From Methanobacterium sp. (GTDB lineage Archaea > Methanobacteriota > Methanobacteria > Methanobacteriales > Methanobacteriaceae): a DNA stretch of 11,783 nt. The DNA is taken from contig JAHKLQ010000037.1 of assembly GCA_020854975.1 (NCBI GenBank), forward strand, positions 1-11,783, in the 5' to 3' direction. The stretch's first letter is position 1. Every line of letters begins with the position of its first letter. The position numbers and the translations under genes were made by a program. A model generated the notes under the pieces. That model was given only the letters and a program-made list of their open reading frames with translations. It made no database searches and had not been told where the DNA came from. Positions 1 through 6,715 of this stretch are shown in pieces.

Positions 1-1
1 A

Positions 2-1036
2 TTATATTTTCCCCAGGACTGAAACCACCCGGGTTAAACTTTTATGCATTCTTATGTGGTGTTGTTCTATTATTTTAAATTTTGTACCAGCAAGCACCTC
101 ATCTAAATCCAGGTAATGAGGGGTTGCCATACACATCAAGCCATCATCCTTAATTAATTCTTGTAAAGAAACCATTGATTGTTTGTATAGCTCATGACTC
201 TTCTCCCCACCAGTCGATGCTGAGATACCATAGGGCGGATCAGTTACAATGGCATCAACTTTATTTGGAAGCTCCAGTTTTCGGGCATCTTCCTGAAAAA
301 CCTGATAATCATGAATTCCACAATGTTGAAGGTTTTCTATGGTGCCTTTAACCATTTTATAATCTATATCTGTTCCAATAACCCGTGTTCCAATAATTCC
401 TGCTTCAATTAGTATTCCTCCTGTTCCACAGAAGGGATCTAGAAGGGTTTCACCTTTATGAATACGGGTTAAATTTACCATACATCTGGCCAGCTTGGGA
501 CTCATGGATCCAGGATAAAAAAATGGTCTTTTGTGTGGTTTAAGGTTGTAAAAGTGTTTTTTAGTTATTTCACCAATCCGATATCCAAGTAAAGCTTCCC
601 CCTCTAAAAGAACTATTCTAATAAAAATAGAAGGGTTTTCCAGTTTTACCCGAACATGTTCTCCGAGATTAGTTTTGATTATGCCTCCCATCTCCCATTC
701 CAAATTTGAAGTGTTGAAACTGGACTTTTTATCCATCTTTTTTACTCTAACTGCATAATCAGATGTGATTATATTATTCCATGGGAAGTTTTCTGCTTCA
801 GTAATTAAATGGTCTTCACCAGTTCGTATGAGCACATGGAATACTTCATGGGTAAAAGAAAGTCTTCTGGCAAGGTTGGGAAGATCTTTTTGAGTTTCAT
901 CAGGTAAATCCAATATTAAGAGTCCTTCCCTATCTGTAATTATCTGGTAGTCCATCCCTGCACATTCAAGCACAGCTTCAATTTCTGCCCTGGGGAGGGT
1001 AGGGTGTTCCTGAGATAAAATTAGAGCTACTTCCAT
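2..1036 (-). CDS. trmG10: tRNA (guanine(10)-N2)-dimethyltransferase, archaeal Trm-G10 family
   Basis: This 344-residue protein matches the archaeal Trm-G10/TIGR01177 family, SAM-dependent enzymes that mono- and dimethylate the exocyclic N2 of G10 in tRNA. The N-terminal half (about 1-160) fits the ferredoxin-like plus THUMP RNA-binding region. A linker with [17 protein letters not shown] (168-184) leads into a Rossmann methyltransferase domain with the SAM-binding motif [15 protein letters not shown] (198-212), the acidic GTDID strand (221-225) and the catalytic DPPYG motif (266-270) of N2-guanine/amino methylases. Length is normal for the family, and the gene is complete, with its stop at the very edge of the window. 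Its ATG overlaps the last 10 nt of the upstream flavoprotein gene, and no clear Shine-Dalgarno precedes it. Translation is therefore probably coupled to that gene, which makes the two a bicistronic unit. Confidence 0.93.
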   Translation of the reverse strand: MEVALILSQEHPTLPRAEIEAVLECAGMDYQIITDREGLLILDLPDETQKDLPNLARRLSFTHEVFHVLIRTGEDHLITEAENFPWNNIITSDYAVRVKKMDKKSSFNTSNLEWEMGGIIKTNLGEHVRVKLENPSIFIRIVLLEGEALLGYRIGEITKKHFYNLKPHKRPFFYPGSMSPKLARCMVNLTRIHKGETLLDPFCGTGGILIEAGIIGTRVIGTDIDYKMVKGTIENLQHCGIHDYQVFQEDARKLELPNKVDAIVTDPPYGISASTGGEKSHELYKQSMVSLQELIKDDGLMCMATPHYLDLDEVLAGTKFKIIEQHHIRMHKSLTRVVSVLGKI

Positions 1037-2211
1037 AGGGCAGATATCCCCCGATATAACATTTTTGGAAGAATGGAAAAAAGAATACCTCTCCTGAGCA
1101 TTTCCTTAATCAGTGGAGATTGGGTGTCCATATCTCCATACTGGGAAATTATATCTTCTGCACCTTCTTCCTTAAGTTTCCGGAACATGTACTCCAGATC
1201 ATCATTATTGAGGGATTTGAAAATTTTATGTACACTTAACTGTACTTTTAACTCTTTTCTGAATCTATCATCAAACTCTTTAGGATAATCATTAAGAAAA
1301 GATATGTTTTCAGATTCCAATGCCTTTGATACTGCTCTGGATGCTATTTCTGCACAGGTGAATCCCATTATAAGCCCACCCCCAGTGGTGGGTTTAACCT
1401 GGGATGCAGCATCCCCTAGCAATATAACCCTATCATTCACCAGTTTCTTTTGTGGGTCTTGTTTAGGAATTACACCATGATATTTCTTTAAAATAGTTGC
1501 TCCGTGAAGTTCAGGTCTTTTTTTAATGAGTTCGTTGAGAACCGAGGTTATTTGTTGGTAACTGGCATCAGCGAAAAGTCCAATCCTCGCTGTGGTTTCA
1601 GATAAAGGAATAGTCCATAAAAAACCGGGAGAAATTCTTGAATCAACATAAAGATGAACAAAATCTCTCTGAAACCTTTTTTCTCCCACATCAACCAGAT
1701 ACTGGGCTGCCTGAAAAGATTCTGGAGGATGATTAAAAGAACGAGACATCATAGAAGAGTGTCCATCAGCCCCCACTAACACATCAGCAGAGATTTTGGT
1801 GGTTTTACTATTTTTAAAATGTAAATTTCCATTTAAAGAATCCACTTTCTCTACCCTATGATTCAAAAATATATCAACTCCAGAATCGGCTGCTGATTCT
1901 GCTAAAAATTTATCATAACCTACCCTATCCAAAACATATGCTTCTGGTTTATCTTTAGCCACAGTAAGTGTAGTATCTTCCGGAGAGTGGAGAAACGCAC
2001 CATGAACAGGATTAATGATGAATTCATCCGGTAATACATTTACTTTCTTGATTTTTTTACCTAAAAGCCCAGCACATTGTAGTGGAACACCAATTTCCTT
2101 TTTTTTCTCCAGTATGGCTACGTTGAACCCTTTTTCTGCCATATATCTGGCGAAGGTTGAACCCACAGGCCCAGCACCCACTACTGCCACATCATAGTCC
2201 TTCATGTACAT
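1027..2211 (-). CDS. FAD-dependent oxidoreductase, geranylgeranyl reductase family
   Basis: A 394-residue flavoprotein of the geranylgeranyl reductase family, p-hydroxybenzoate hydroxylase fold. Visible motifs are the N-terminal dinucleotide-binding GAGPVGS (12-18) with the ribose-binding Glu of AILEKK (35), PLQCAG (43-48, the PxxCxG signature near the flavin), VGADGHSS (about 147-154) and the second FAD motif [15 protein letters not shown] (266-280). Family members hydrogenate isoprenoid chains, in archaea typically the geranylgeranyl chains of membrane ether lipids or of quinone-like side chains. Archaeal genomes often carry several paralogues, so the substrate here is not established. The start is ambiguous: ATG at 2211 or, two codons later, ATG at 2205 (MKDYDV, a more typical family N-terminus). 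No Shine-Dalgarno is present, and TATA-like sequence about 25 nt upstream of 2205 suggests a leaderless mRNA starting there. Its 3' end overlaps the Trm-G10 gene. Confidence 0.88.
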   Translation of the reverse strand: MYMKDYDVAVVGAGPVGSTFARYMAEKGFNVAILEKKKEIGVPLQCAGLLGKKIKKVNVLPDEFIINPVHGAFLHSPEDTTLTVAKDKPEAYVLDRVGYDKFLAESAADSGVDIFLNHRVEKVDSLNGNLHFKNSKTTKISADVLVGADGHSSMMSRSFNHPPESFQAAQYLVDVGEKRFQRDFVHLYVDSRISPGFLWTIPLSETTARIGLFADASYQQITSVLNELIKKRPELHGATILKKYHGVIPKQDPQKKLVNDRVILLGDAASQVKPTTGGGLIMGFTCAEIASRAVSKALESENISFLNDYPKEFDDRFRKELKVQLSVHKIFKSLNNDDLEYMFRKLKEEGAEDIISQYGDMDTQSPLIKEMLRRGILFSILPKMLYRGISALWK

Positions 2212-2220
2212 CGTAGATTA

Positions 2221-2240
2221 TAATTTATAGTTTATAGTTT
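2221..2240 (-). promoter_or_regulatory. TATA-like promoter of the flavoprotein/trmG10 unit
   Basis: On the minus strand this reads as A/T-rich TATA-like sequence (ctataaactataaatta). Its centre lies about 25 nt before the ATG at 2205, the spacing expected between an archaeal TATA box and the transcription start. With no ribosome-binding site, this fits a leaderless transcript. This is inferred from sequence only. Confidence 0.4.
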
Positions 2241-2299
2241 TGTTATGGTTTTATTATGGTTTTAATTATGAAATTATGATTTTGTCTGTAAATTAGCAC

Positions 2300-2328
2300 C
2301 AAAAATTAAATAAGCAGAGATTTTCTGC
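2300..2328 (-). terminator. Hairpin plus T-rich tail after the PH-domain gene
   Basis: On the minus strand a short hairpin, GCAGA-AAATC-TCTGC (2314-2328), is followed by a T-rich stretch with a five-T run (2301-2305). It lies 37 nt past the stop of the PH-domain gene and upstream of the flavoprotein promoter. It probably separates the two transcription units. Confidence 0.45.
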
Positions 2329-2364
2329 ATCTATTCTACCTATACTAATCCAATATTCGTCAGA

Positions 2365-2967
2365 CTATCTTTTAAACTTTTGGTCATACTCTTCGATTAT
2401 AGATCTTTGAGGTTTTTTATTAAGTGGGGGTTTGAAACCCACTTCTTCTCCCATCATAACTCGGTCAATCATATCTTCTACTTCCCGAGGATTGGGAATA
2501 TCTTCCAGAACGATGTTGGTGTGTTCATGACCACCATAGATCTCTATGTCTCCTGCAGATAAAAGCCGATCTATAAGACCCTGATAAATGTCGATATCCT
2601 GTATCTTAGTATAATGTATGTATGATCTTTTCTTTCTTATAAGGCCTTTTTGAATGATTACTCTCTGATTTGTGAGTTGATACTTCTTCCTTCTCCACGA
2701 TACTATGTCCAGTATTATGGATATGATCAGAAGGAGCATGATCAATAATGTAAGGTAGAATGTGGCTTGAATCAATGGCAATTGCACCATCTGAACTACA
2801 TAGTCCTGAAGATATATTGCTGCTGCTATTATTGTTCGGTAATAATAAAATAGCACCAGTAAAATTATTAATTTAAGAATGGTTGATTTTAGGTTAGCCA
2901 CAAATCTAGGCCGGGTCTCAAATACCACCCTTTCCCCTGGATTTGAATTATTCTTTCGATTAAACAT
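2365..2967 (-). CDS. PH domain-containing membrane protein (bacterial PH2/YdbS-like)
   Basis: A 200-residue protein with two strongly hydrophobic segments (about 29-51 and 68-90), which would place a hairpin in the cytoplasmic membrane. A bacterial-type pleckstrin-homology domain (bPH2, formerly DUF304) follows at about 94-171. Diagnostic sequence is [15 protein letters not shown] (96-110), then [19 protein letters not shown] (122-140) and IEIYGG. A basic tail (about 180-200) follows. YdbS/YdbT-type proteins are membrane-associated and their biochemical role is poorly defined, so I assign no function beyond membrane location. The ATG at 2967 is supported by GGTGG-type Shine-Dalgarno sequence about 10 nt upstream. 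The gene is transcribed divergently from the UPF0280 gene and appears to be monocistronic. Confidence 0.85.
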   Translation of the reverse strand: MFNRKNNSNPGERVVFETRPRFVANLKSTILKLIILLVLFYYYRTIIAAAIYLQDYVVQMVQLPLIQATFYLTLLIMLLLIISIILDIVSWRRKKYQLTNQRVIIQKGLIRKKRSYIHYTKIQDIDIYQGLIDRLLSAGDIEIYGGHEHTNIVLEDIPNPREVEDMIDRVMMGEEVGFKPPLNKKPQRSIIEEYDQKFKR

Positions 2968-3002
2968 GATACTGTACCACCATTCCTTTAGTAAACTCTT
3001 TA

Positions 3003-3016
3003 TCTATATTTATATT
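3003..3016 (-). promoter_or_regulatory. TATA-like element for the PH-domain gene
   Basis: On the minus strand, tataaatata (3005-3014) lies about 40 nt before the ATG. This predicts a start near 2984 and a short leader that keeps the Shine-Dalgarno. A second candidate (aaatttata, 3045-3054) lies further upstream in the same divergent intergenic region. Confidence 0.4.
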
Positions 3017-3076
3017 CTATCTCATCTTCCATATTTTCTTTTAGTATAAATTTCCTTTTTAGTATATTTCCCTATC

Positions 3077-3090
3077 TAAATATTTTTATC
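3077..3090 (+). promoter_or_regulatory. TATA box of the UPF0280 gene, probable leaderless transcript
   Basis: The sequence taaatattttta (3077-3088) sits about 30 nt upstream of the ATG at 3116, and no Shine-Dalgarno lies between them. That spacing suggests transcription begins at or within a few bases of the start codon. Confidence 0.45.
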
Positions 3091-3115
3091 TGCACCAGAA
3101 CCTATCTTTTATATA

Positions 3116-3844
3116 ATGATAAAAAGAAGGATCCGGATCCAGGAAACCAATATTATGCTCAAATCAGATGTTGAACCTCAGCATTTGGTTGGTTATATTT
3201 TAAGGCAACGAGAAGAACTTAAAAATTATATTAAAATGCATAAAGATTTTCAAACTAGCCTAGAACCCTTGAAAATGGATTTTACACCCCCAATTGTGAA
3301 GATGATGGGAAAAGCCAGTGCTATTGCCGGTGTGGGCCCCATGGCATCAGTTGCCGGGACCATTTCCCAGCTTTCCCTGAACTTTTTACTTAACCAAAAA
3401 GCTAAATATGTTATCGTAGATAATGGAGGAGATGTGGCCCTAAAAACTAATCAGGATGTGGTTATGGGTTTATATGCAGGGGAATCCTCGCTTTCTGGAA
3501 AGATTGGTTTCAAAATTAAATATAATAAGACCCCTATGGGAATCTGCACATCTTCCGGAACTGTGGGTCATTCCATAAGCTTTGGTCGAGCAGATTCTGT
3601 TACTGTGTTTGCTTCTGAAGCCAGCACCGCAGATGCACTGGCTACATCTATAGCTAACCATGCCACCGGAGATGTAGATGGTGAAATTGTGGAAAATTGT
3701 CTTGGTAAAGCTGAAGAATTCCGAGAATATTTCAGAGGTGTTCTGGTTGTAGTGGGAGAGGCAGCTGGAACAGTGGGTAAAATACCAAACCTGGTGGAAA
3801 CTGAGAAAAAAGTGGTGTTGGGGGATTTATTTGATGTTTATTAA
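3116..3844 (+). CDS. UPF0280 family protein, ApbE-superfamily-like
   Basis: A 242-residue protein recognised as UPF0280, a family common in methanogens and related to the ApbE (FAD:protein FMN transferase) fold. Conserved stretches are [10 protein letters not shown] (72-81), VDNGGDVAL (101-109), [19 protein letters not shown] (142-160) and [12 protein letters not shown] (170-181). DNGGD resembles the GGD motif of ApbE. In TADALAT, Asp173 and Thr177 have the DxxxT spacing that binds the metal ion in ApbE enzymes. The N-terminal region of classical lipoprotein ApbE, including a signal peptide, is absent, so this is cytoplasmic. No function is established for the family; a flavin- or nucleotide-linked transferase role is inference only. 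There is no Shine-Dalgarno before the ATG, consistent with a leaderless mRNA. The gene is convergent with moeA, with a 28-nt gap. Confidence 0.88.
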   Translation: MIKRRIRIQETNIMLKSDVEPQHLVGYILRQREELKNYIKMHKDFQTSLEPLKMDFTPPIVKMMGKASAIAGVGPMASVAGTISQLSLNFLLNQKAKYVIVDNGGDVALKTNQDVVMGLYAGESSLSGKIGFKIKYNKTPMGICTSSGTVGHSISFGRADSVTVFASEASTADALATSIANHATGDVDGEIVENCLGKAEEFREYFRGVLVVVGEAAGTVGKIPNLVETEKKVVLGDLFDVY

Positions 3845-3865
3845 CTATTTATTTTAACTATTTAT
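3845..3865 (+). terminator. T-rich region after the UPF0280 gene
   Basis: The short gap between the convergent stops contains ctatttattttaactattt, which is rich in T on the plus strand. Archaeal termination often needs only T-rich sequence. No stable hairpin is visible, so the call is weak. Confidence 0.3.
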
Positions 3866-3872
3866 CAACCAT

Positions 3873-5111
3873 CTAATTGAAAAACCCTGATAAAGGCAGT
3901 ACCCTAACTTCTTCACCTTCTTCGATGATTTCCACATTTTTTGGAACTTCAAAATAACCATCAGCCTCGGCAAGGGCAGTTATTGCACCTGAATCCTTTA
4001 ATATAGGGTGTGCTGTATCTCCTTCAATCTTTACCAACACAAAATGGCTTCTTCCCCGTGCAGAATGATATCTGCGGGATAATTTAAGTGATGATGCTTC
4101 TTTTTTATTGTTATAATCAGAAACACCAGCTATTCCCCTTAAAAAAGGTGCTACAAATACGTTGAAAATCATTAACGCTGATACTGGGTATCCGGGAAGT
4201 CCAAAAAGGATAATGTCAACATTTTCTTCTGGTAAAGTACCTATTAAAGTTGGTTTACCTGGCTTAATAGAAATTCCATGGACCAAAACATCACCCATAT
4301 CTGACACCACTTGGCGCAGAATATCACCCGCACCAGCTGATGTTCCTCCTGAAGTTATTATAACATCAGCATGTTTAAATTCGTTTATTTTTTCTTTTAT
4401 AGAATTATAGTCATCTTTAACAATTTTAGATGCTAATGGTATGCATCCACATGATTTAACTGCATTTGAAATAGATTTGGAATTGATATCATATAACTTT
4501 CCATAATGAAGTTCTTCACCTGGTTTCACCAATTCATTACCTGTGGAAATAACTGCTACTGTTGGCTGGGTGAAAACTGGGATTTTTGACATGCCAATAG
4601 CGCTTAGAACCCCTATTTTTTCAGGTGTTAGAATGGTGCCCTTTGAAAGGAGTAGTTTTCCTTTTTCCATGTCAGATCCCCTGGCTGCTACATTAACTCC
4701 AGGAGCAACTGCCTCAAATATTTCAACTTTATCTTCTTTCACATCAGTGACTTCTACCATGACCACTGCATCAGCACCAGAAGGTAAGGGAGCACCAGTA
4801 CCTATCTCAGTACAGGCACCTTCTTCCACTTTTTTTAAAGGCACATCCCCTGCTCTAACCTTCTCTATAAGATTCAAATTTAAGGGATCATCTTCTGATG
4901 CTCCGAAAGTGTCCTTAGCACGCACTGCATATCCATCCATGGCTGCCCTTTCAAAAGGAGGAAGATCTATTGTAGCATGAACATCTTCCGCTAAAACCCG
5001 ATGATATACATCGGCTAAATTAACCTTTTCAACCTTTCTATTAACTTTAAGCGACTCTATGATTTTTTTCACATCATCAGGGTCTCTTAAATTCAAAAAC
5101 ACATTTCCCAT
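3873..5111 (-). CDS. moeA: Molybdopterin molybdenumtransferase MoeA
   Basis: A 412-residue MoeA-type enzyme, which inserts molybdate (or tungstate) into adenylylated molybdopterin in the last step of Mo/W-pterin cofactor synthesis. In methanogens the cofactor serves formylmethanofuran dehydrogenase and formate dehydrogenase. The order is MoeA N-terminal linker domain with [19 protein letters not shown] (49-67) and [17 protein letters not shown] (104-120), then the MoCF/MogA-like domain with [13 protein letters not shown] (186-198), DINS (208-211), [11 protein letters not shown] (253-263), IKPGKP (282-287) and [10 protein letters not shown] (303-312). A C-terminal beta domain (about 340-412) follows. 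There is no fused PBP-like domain, so this is the short form. A GAGGT Shine-Dalgarno sits about 7 nt before the ATG. The gene stands alone, convergent with UPF0280. Confidence 0.95.
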   Translation of the reverse strand: MGNVFLNLRDPDDVKKIIESLKVNRKVEKVNLADVYHRVLAEDVHATIDLPPFERAAMDGYAVRAKDTFGASEDDPLNLNLIEKVRAGDVPLKKVEEGACTEIGTGAPLPSGADAVVMVEVTDVKEDKVEIFEAVAPGVNVAARGSDMEKGKLLLSKGTILTPEKIGVLSAIGMSKIPVFTQPTVAVISTGNELVKPGEELHYGKLYDINSKSISNAVKSCGCIPLASKIVKDDYNSIKEKINEFKHADVIITSGGTSAGAGDILRQVVSDMGDVLVHGISIKPGKPTLIGTLPEENVDIILFGLPGYPVSALMIFNVFVAPFLRGIAGVSDYNNKKEASSLKLSRRYHSARGRSHFVLVKIEGDTAHPILKDSGAITALAEADGYFEVPKNVEIIEEGEEVRVLPLSGFFN

Positions 5112-5153
5112 TATACAACCTCAAATTCTATTATTTATGAGATTAAATTTTCA

Positions 5154-5164
5154 TAAATTTAAAT
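5154..5164 (-). promoter_or_regulatory. TATA-like element of moeA
   Basis: On the minus strand atttaaattta lies about 48 nt before the moeA ATG. It predicts a start near 5133 and a leader of about 20 nt that includes the GAGGT ribosome-binding site. Confidence 0.4.
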
Positions 5165-5327
5165 GCGAAAACCTGTAAATTGTTAATTTAATCCATCTAA
5201 AAGTTATCGCAAATTTTTGAGACCTTAATTATCAATTATAAACCAAGAAGAAAGAGGTCTAAGCCCCATAAAAATTTATAATTATTTATTTTAATGATAT
5301 ATTGTATGAGAATAATCGTTTCATCTA

Positions 5328-5365
5328 TTTATAACCTAATCAGCGATTTTTTATAACCTAATCAG
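5328..5365. repeat. 16-bp direct repeat, two copies 22 bp apart
   Basis: The sequence tttataacctaatcag occurs at 5328-5343 and again, perfectly, at 5350-5365, separated by cgattt. The second copy contributes TAACCT to the outer stem of the adjoining hairpin. It could be a small tandem duplication or a paired protein-binding site. Confidence 0.75.
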
Positions 5366-5412
5366 TGGATTTGGACATTGCAAAATTTGTCTAAAAAATC
5401 CACTACAGGTTA
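5354..5412. other. Long imperfect inverted repeat / hairpin
   Basis: The arms pair in three blocks: TAACCT (5354-5359) with AGGTTA (5407-5412), AGTGGATTT (5364-5372) with AAATCCACT (5396-5404), and GGACA (5373-5377) with TGTCT (5388-5392, one G-U). The apical loop is about 10 nt. The element lies 20 nt past the stop of the small basic gene on the minus strand, and neither side carries a clear T-tract. It may be a 3' UTR structure protecting or ending that mRNA, a small RNA, or a protein site; transcription is not shown. Confidence 0.5.
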
Positions 5413-5431
5413 GTAACATCAAATAGGAGCT

Positions 5432-5518
5432 TTAGTGTTTAACTCCTCTTCCTCGTTTATTTCCCTGTTTTTTATGTTTTGCTCTAGTTCTTTTTTTTGT
5501 TCCTTTCACTTTTGCCAT
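5432..5518 (-). CDS. Small, highly basic 28-residue protein, unrecognised
   Basis: A complete 28-codon ORF on the minus strand that begins MAKVKGTKKRTRAKHKKQ and ends KRGRGVKH, with a TAA stop. It has nine Lys, four Arg, two His and no acidic residue, the composition of a small ribosomal or other RNA-binding protein. I do not recognise it as a known ribosomal protein; it differs from L41e, S30e and Thx as I recall them. Support for a real gene comes from three observations: an ATG start, a TATA-like sequence (minus-strand cttaaaaattat, about 5547-5558) preceded by purine-rich gtgaaa and placed about 35 nt before the ATG, and isolation in very AT-rich DNA where an uninterrupted frame of K/R/G codons is not the expected random content. 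The ribosome-binding site is weak (agagtt). Confidence 0.6.
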   Translation of the reverse strand: MAKVKGTKKRTRAKHKKQGNKRGRGVKH

Positions 5519-5546
5519 GTTATTCAACTCTTATCTGCTAATTTTG

Positions 5547-5566
5547 ATAATTTTTAAGTTTCACCA
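5547..5566 (-). promoter_or_regulatory. BRE/TATA-like promoter of the small basic gene
   Basis: Read on the minus strand this is gtgaaacttaaaaattat, a purine-rich BRE-like block followed by a TATA-like block, the layout of archaeal promoters. The predicted start falls near 5528, giving a leader of about 10 nt. Confidence 0.4.
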
Positions 5567-5900
5567 ACTTATCGCATCCTTTCTCTGTTAAAACCTATTT
5601 AAATCCATTATCTCAAAAGGTTAGTATATTTTGTGGATGGTTTAAGTTAGTAATCAAATATGATCATGTACAAAAATATATTTAACATTTAATGTATTGC
5701 AACATATTGTACATAATCGTTATCAAATTCTATTCTTGGATATATTTTTAATATTAGTTTATATACGTTGCCCAATTCATATTTTTTTACTTAGTGTTTT
5801 CATGAATACATTAAATATTGCTGATTATTAGAACTTATACTAAATCTATAATAAAAATGACCTGAATTTGAATAAAATAAAAATAAGGAAAATGCCATTT
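5567..5900. other. AT-rich intergenic region without a recognisable gene
   Basis: I find no coding frame longer than a few codons with a ribosome-binding site, and no tRNA-like fold. It contains a TATA-like element (tttatata, 5758-5765) and an imperfect inverted repeat, ATGTACA (5666-5672) with TGTACAT (5708-5714). The rest is A/T-rich DNA in which nothing else can be supported. Confidence 0.5.
5666..5714. repeat. Inverted repeat ATGTACA...TGTACAT
   Basis: Seven-base arms (5666-5672 and 5708-5714), each continued inward by related A/T sequence (aaaaatat versus atat), enclose about 35 nt. It may be an operator or a weak RNA hairpin, and it could be chance in such AT-rich DNA. Confidence 0.35.
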
Positions 5901-5908
5901 TTTATATA
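5901..5908 (+). promoter_or_regulatory. Strong TATA box upstream of aif1A
   Basis: tttatata is an excellent archaeal TATA box and predicts a start near 5930. The next gene, aif1A, begins 187 nt further on, so either aif1A has a long leader or an unrecognised small RNA starts here. Closer alternatives for aif1A exist at 5991-5998 (tataaata). Confidence 0.4.
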
Positions 5909-6057
5909 CCTTTAAAACACAATATAAAAAAAGATTAAATGATCAATAAATTTAGTATGTTTATAAGGAGTTTTATTAGGTAAGTTTGTTTATAAATAAA
6001 ATATTAGAAATGTGTAAAAAAATTAATATTACCTCAGAGGCATTCTTACTTGATCTA

Positions 6058-6084
6058 TGATCTTTTATTTGATTGATCTTTTAT
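6058..6084 (+). repeat. Direct repeat tgatcttttat x2 before aif1A
   Basis: The 11-mer tgatcttttat occurs at 6058-6068 and 6074-6084, spaced 16 bp start to start. It ends about 20 nt before the aif1A Shine-Dalgarno. It may be a regulatory site in the leader or promoter, or simple low-complexity sequence. Confidence 0.4.
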
Positions 6085-6102
6085 CTCATCATTATTTTAA
6101 TT

Positions 6103-6111
6103 AAGGAGGAG
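6103..6111 (+). promoter_or_regulatory. Shine-Dalgarno that fixes the aif1A TTG start
   Basis: aaggaggag is a near-perfect complement to the 16S rRNA 3' end and sits 5 nt before TTG at 6117. No ATG or GTG lies in frame nearby, so the TTG is the start. Confidence 0.85.
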
Positions 6112-6116
6112 AGTAT

Positions 6117-6428
6117 TTGAGCAGAGGACGCGGTCGTAATCAACAACCACAAGAAGTAAGAAGGGTGAGATCCCCTCGAAAGGGAGAAATACCCGGAGTA
6201 GTAGAGCAAATTATGGGGCATGGAAAGCTTAAAGTAAGATGTGCCGATGGTAAAATAAGGCTTTGCCGTATCCCTGGAAAGATGAAGAAAAGAATCTGGA
6301 TTCGAGAAGGTGACGTTGTTTTGATCAAACCATGGGCTTTCCAGAGTGATGAAAAAGCAGATGTTATCTGGAGATATACCCGTACAGAATCAAACTACCT
6401 AGAACGCCGTGGATTCCTCAAACTTTAA
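6117..6428 (+). CDS. eif1A: Translation initiation factor 1A (aIF1A)
   Basis: A 103-residue archaeal IF1A, homologue of eukaryotic eIF1A and bacterial IF1. It occupies the A site of the small subunit during initiation and helps place initiator tRNA. After a basic, flexible N-terminus (SRGRGRNQQPQEVRRVRSP) comes an S1/IF1-type OB fold (about 22-90). Family landmarks are EIPGVVEQIMGHGKLKVRC, the GKIRLCRIPGKMKKRIWI stretch, and GDVVLIKPW followed by KADVIWRYT. Length is typical for archaea. The start is TTG, chosen because of the strong Shine-Dalgarno just upstream. The gene is followed by nested inverted repeats and lies 287 nt ahead of rio1, another 30S-directed factor. Confidence 0.97.
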   Translation: MSRGRGRNQQPQEVRRVRSPRKGEIPGVVEQIMGHGKLKVRCADGKIRLCRIPGKMKKRIWIREGDVVLIKPWAFQSDEKADVIWRYTRTESNYLERRGFLKL

Positions 6429-6495
6429 ACACTGTTCATTACACCTAATGAACTTATCTAATTTTTCTACAGAACATTAGTGTTTAGGAAGTTTT
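6426..6495 (+). terminator. Nested hairpins after aif1A
   Basis: An 8-bp stem, GTTCATTA/TAATGAAC (6434-6441, 6446-6453), has a 4-nt loop and is followed by T-rich sequence with a five-T run. It lies inside an outer pair TAAACACT/AGTGTTTA (6426-6433, 6479-6486), which begins at the stop codon and is followed by gttttt. This is the likely 3' end of the aif1A mRNA. Confidence 0.55.
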
Positions 6496-6631
6496 TAATC
6501 TATTAAATCATATTTGTGAACCTAAGAGTTAATTAATACTATCTTATAATTGAATTAGTAAATTCAAGGTTTTAAAGGACATTTTATTTGCATGTCCTTA
6601 TTCTACCTCCTTTGATTCTTAGGAAAATAGA

Positions 6632-6639
6632 TTTATATA
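6632..6639 (+). promoter_or_regulatory. TATA box of rio1
   Basis: tttatata lies 84 nt before the rio1 GTG start. It predicts a transcript start near 6660 and a leader of about 55 nt, which contains the inverted repeats at 6659-6701. Confidence 0.55.
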
Positions 6640-6658
6640 CATCTTTAACCTAATCTAT

Positions 6659-6701
6659 CCTTAGAGATATAAGTAAAGCTCTAAAAAACCTTTTTCTAAG
6701 G
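6659..6701 (+). other. Overlapping inverted repeats in the rio1 leader
   Basis: CCTTAGA (6659-6665) can pair with TCTAAGG (6695-6701), which overlaps the putative Shine-Dalgarno aaggg. TTAGAG (6661-6666) can instead pair with CTCTAA (6679-6684). The two pairings exclude each other, and one would cover the ribosome-binding site. A regulatory role is inference. Confidence 0.35.
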
Positions 6702-6715
6702 GAAATTTTGTTGAT

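Noticed and set aside
4175..4204. MoeA motif GLPGYPVS instead of the bacterial GLPGNPVS
   Set aside because: To my knowledge Tyr at this position is usual in archaeal MoeA proteins, so it is not an anomaly.
4543..4980. A 145-codon plus-strand open frame
   Set aside because: It is antisense to the conserved N-terminal and central motifs of moeA, with low-complexity Ser/Thr/Pro composition and no family resemblance.
5219..5260. Inverted repeat AGACCT/AGGTCT upstream of moeA
   Set aside because: The arms are only six bases around a 29-nt loop in AT-rich DNA, upstream of the predicted moeA promoter. This is too weak to call.
5310..5365. Possible C/D box guide RNA on the minus strand (CTGA and GATGA-like words)
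   Set aside because: The C-like word is not a proper RTGATGA, the CTGA copies belong to the tandem repeat, and there is no correct C-D'-C'-D spacing.
5986..6060. A 24-codon TTG-start frame on the plus strand, downstream of an AAGGAG sequence (5965-5970)
   Set aside because: The spacing from AAGGAG to TTG is about 15 nt, too long for a normal ribosome-binding site. The peptide has no recognisable features, and the frame is of a length expected by chance.
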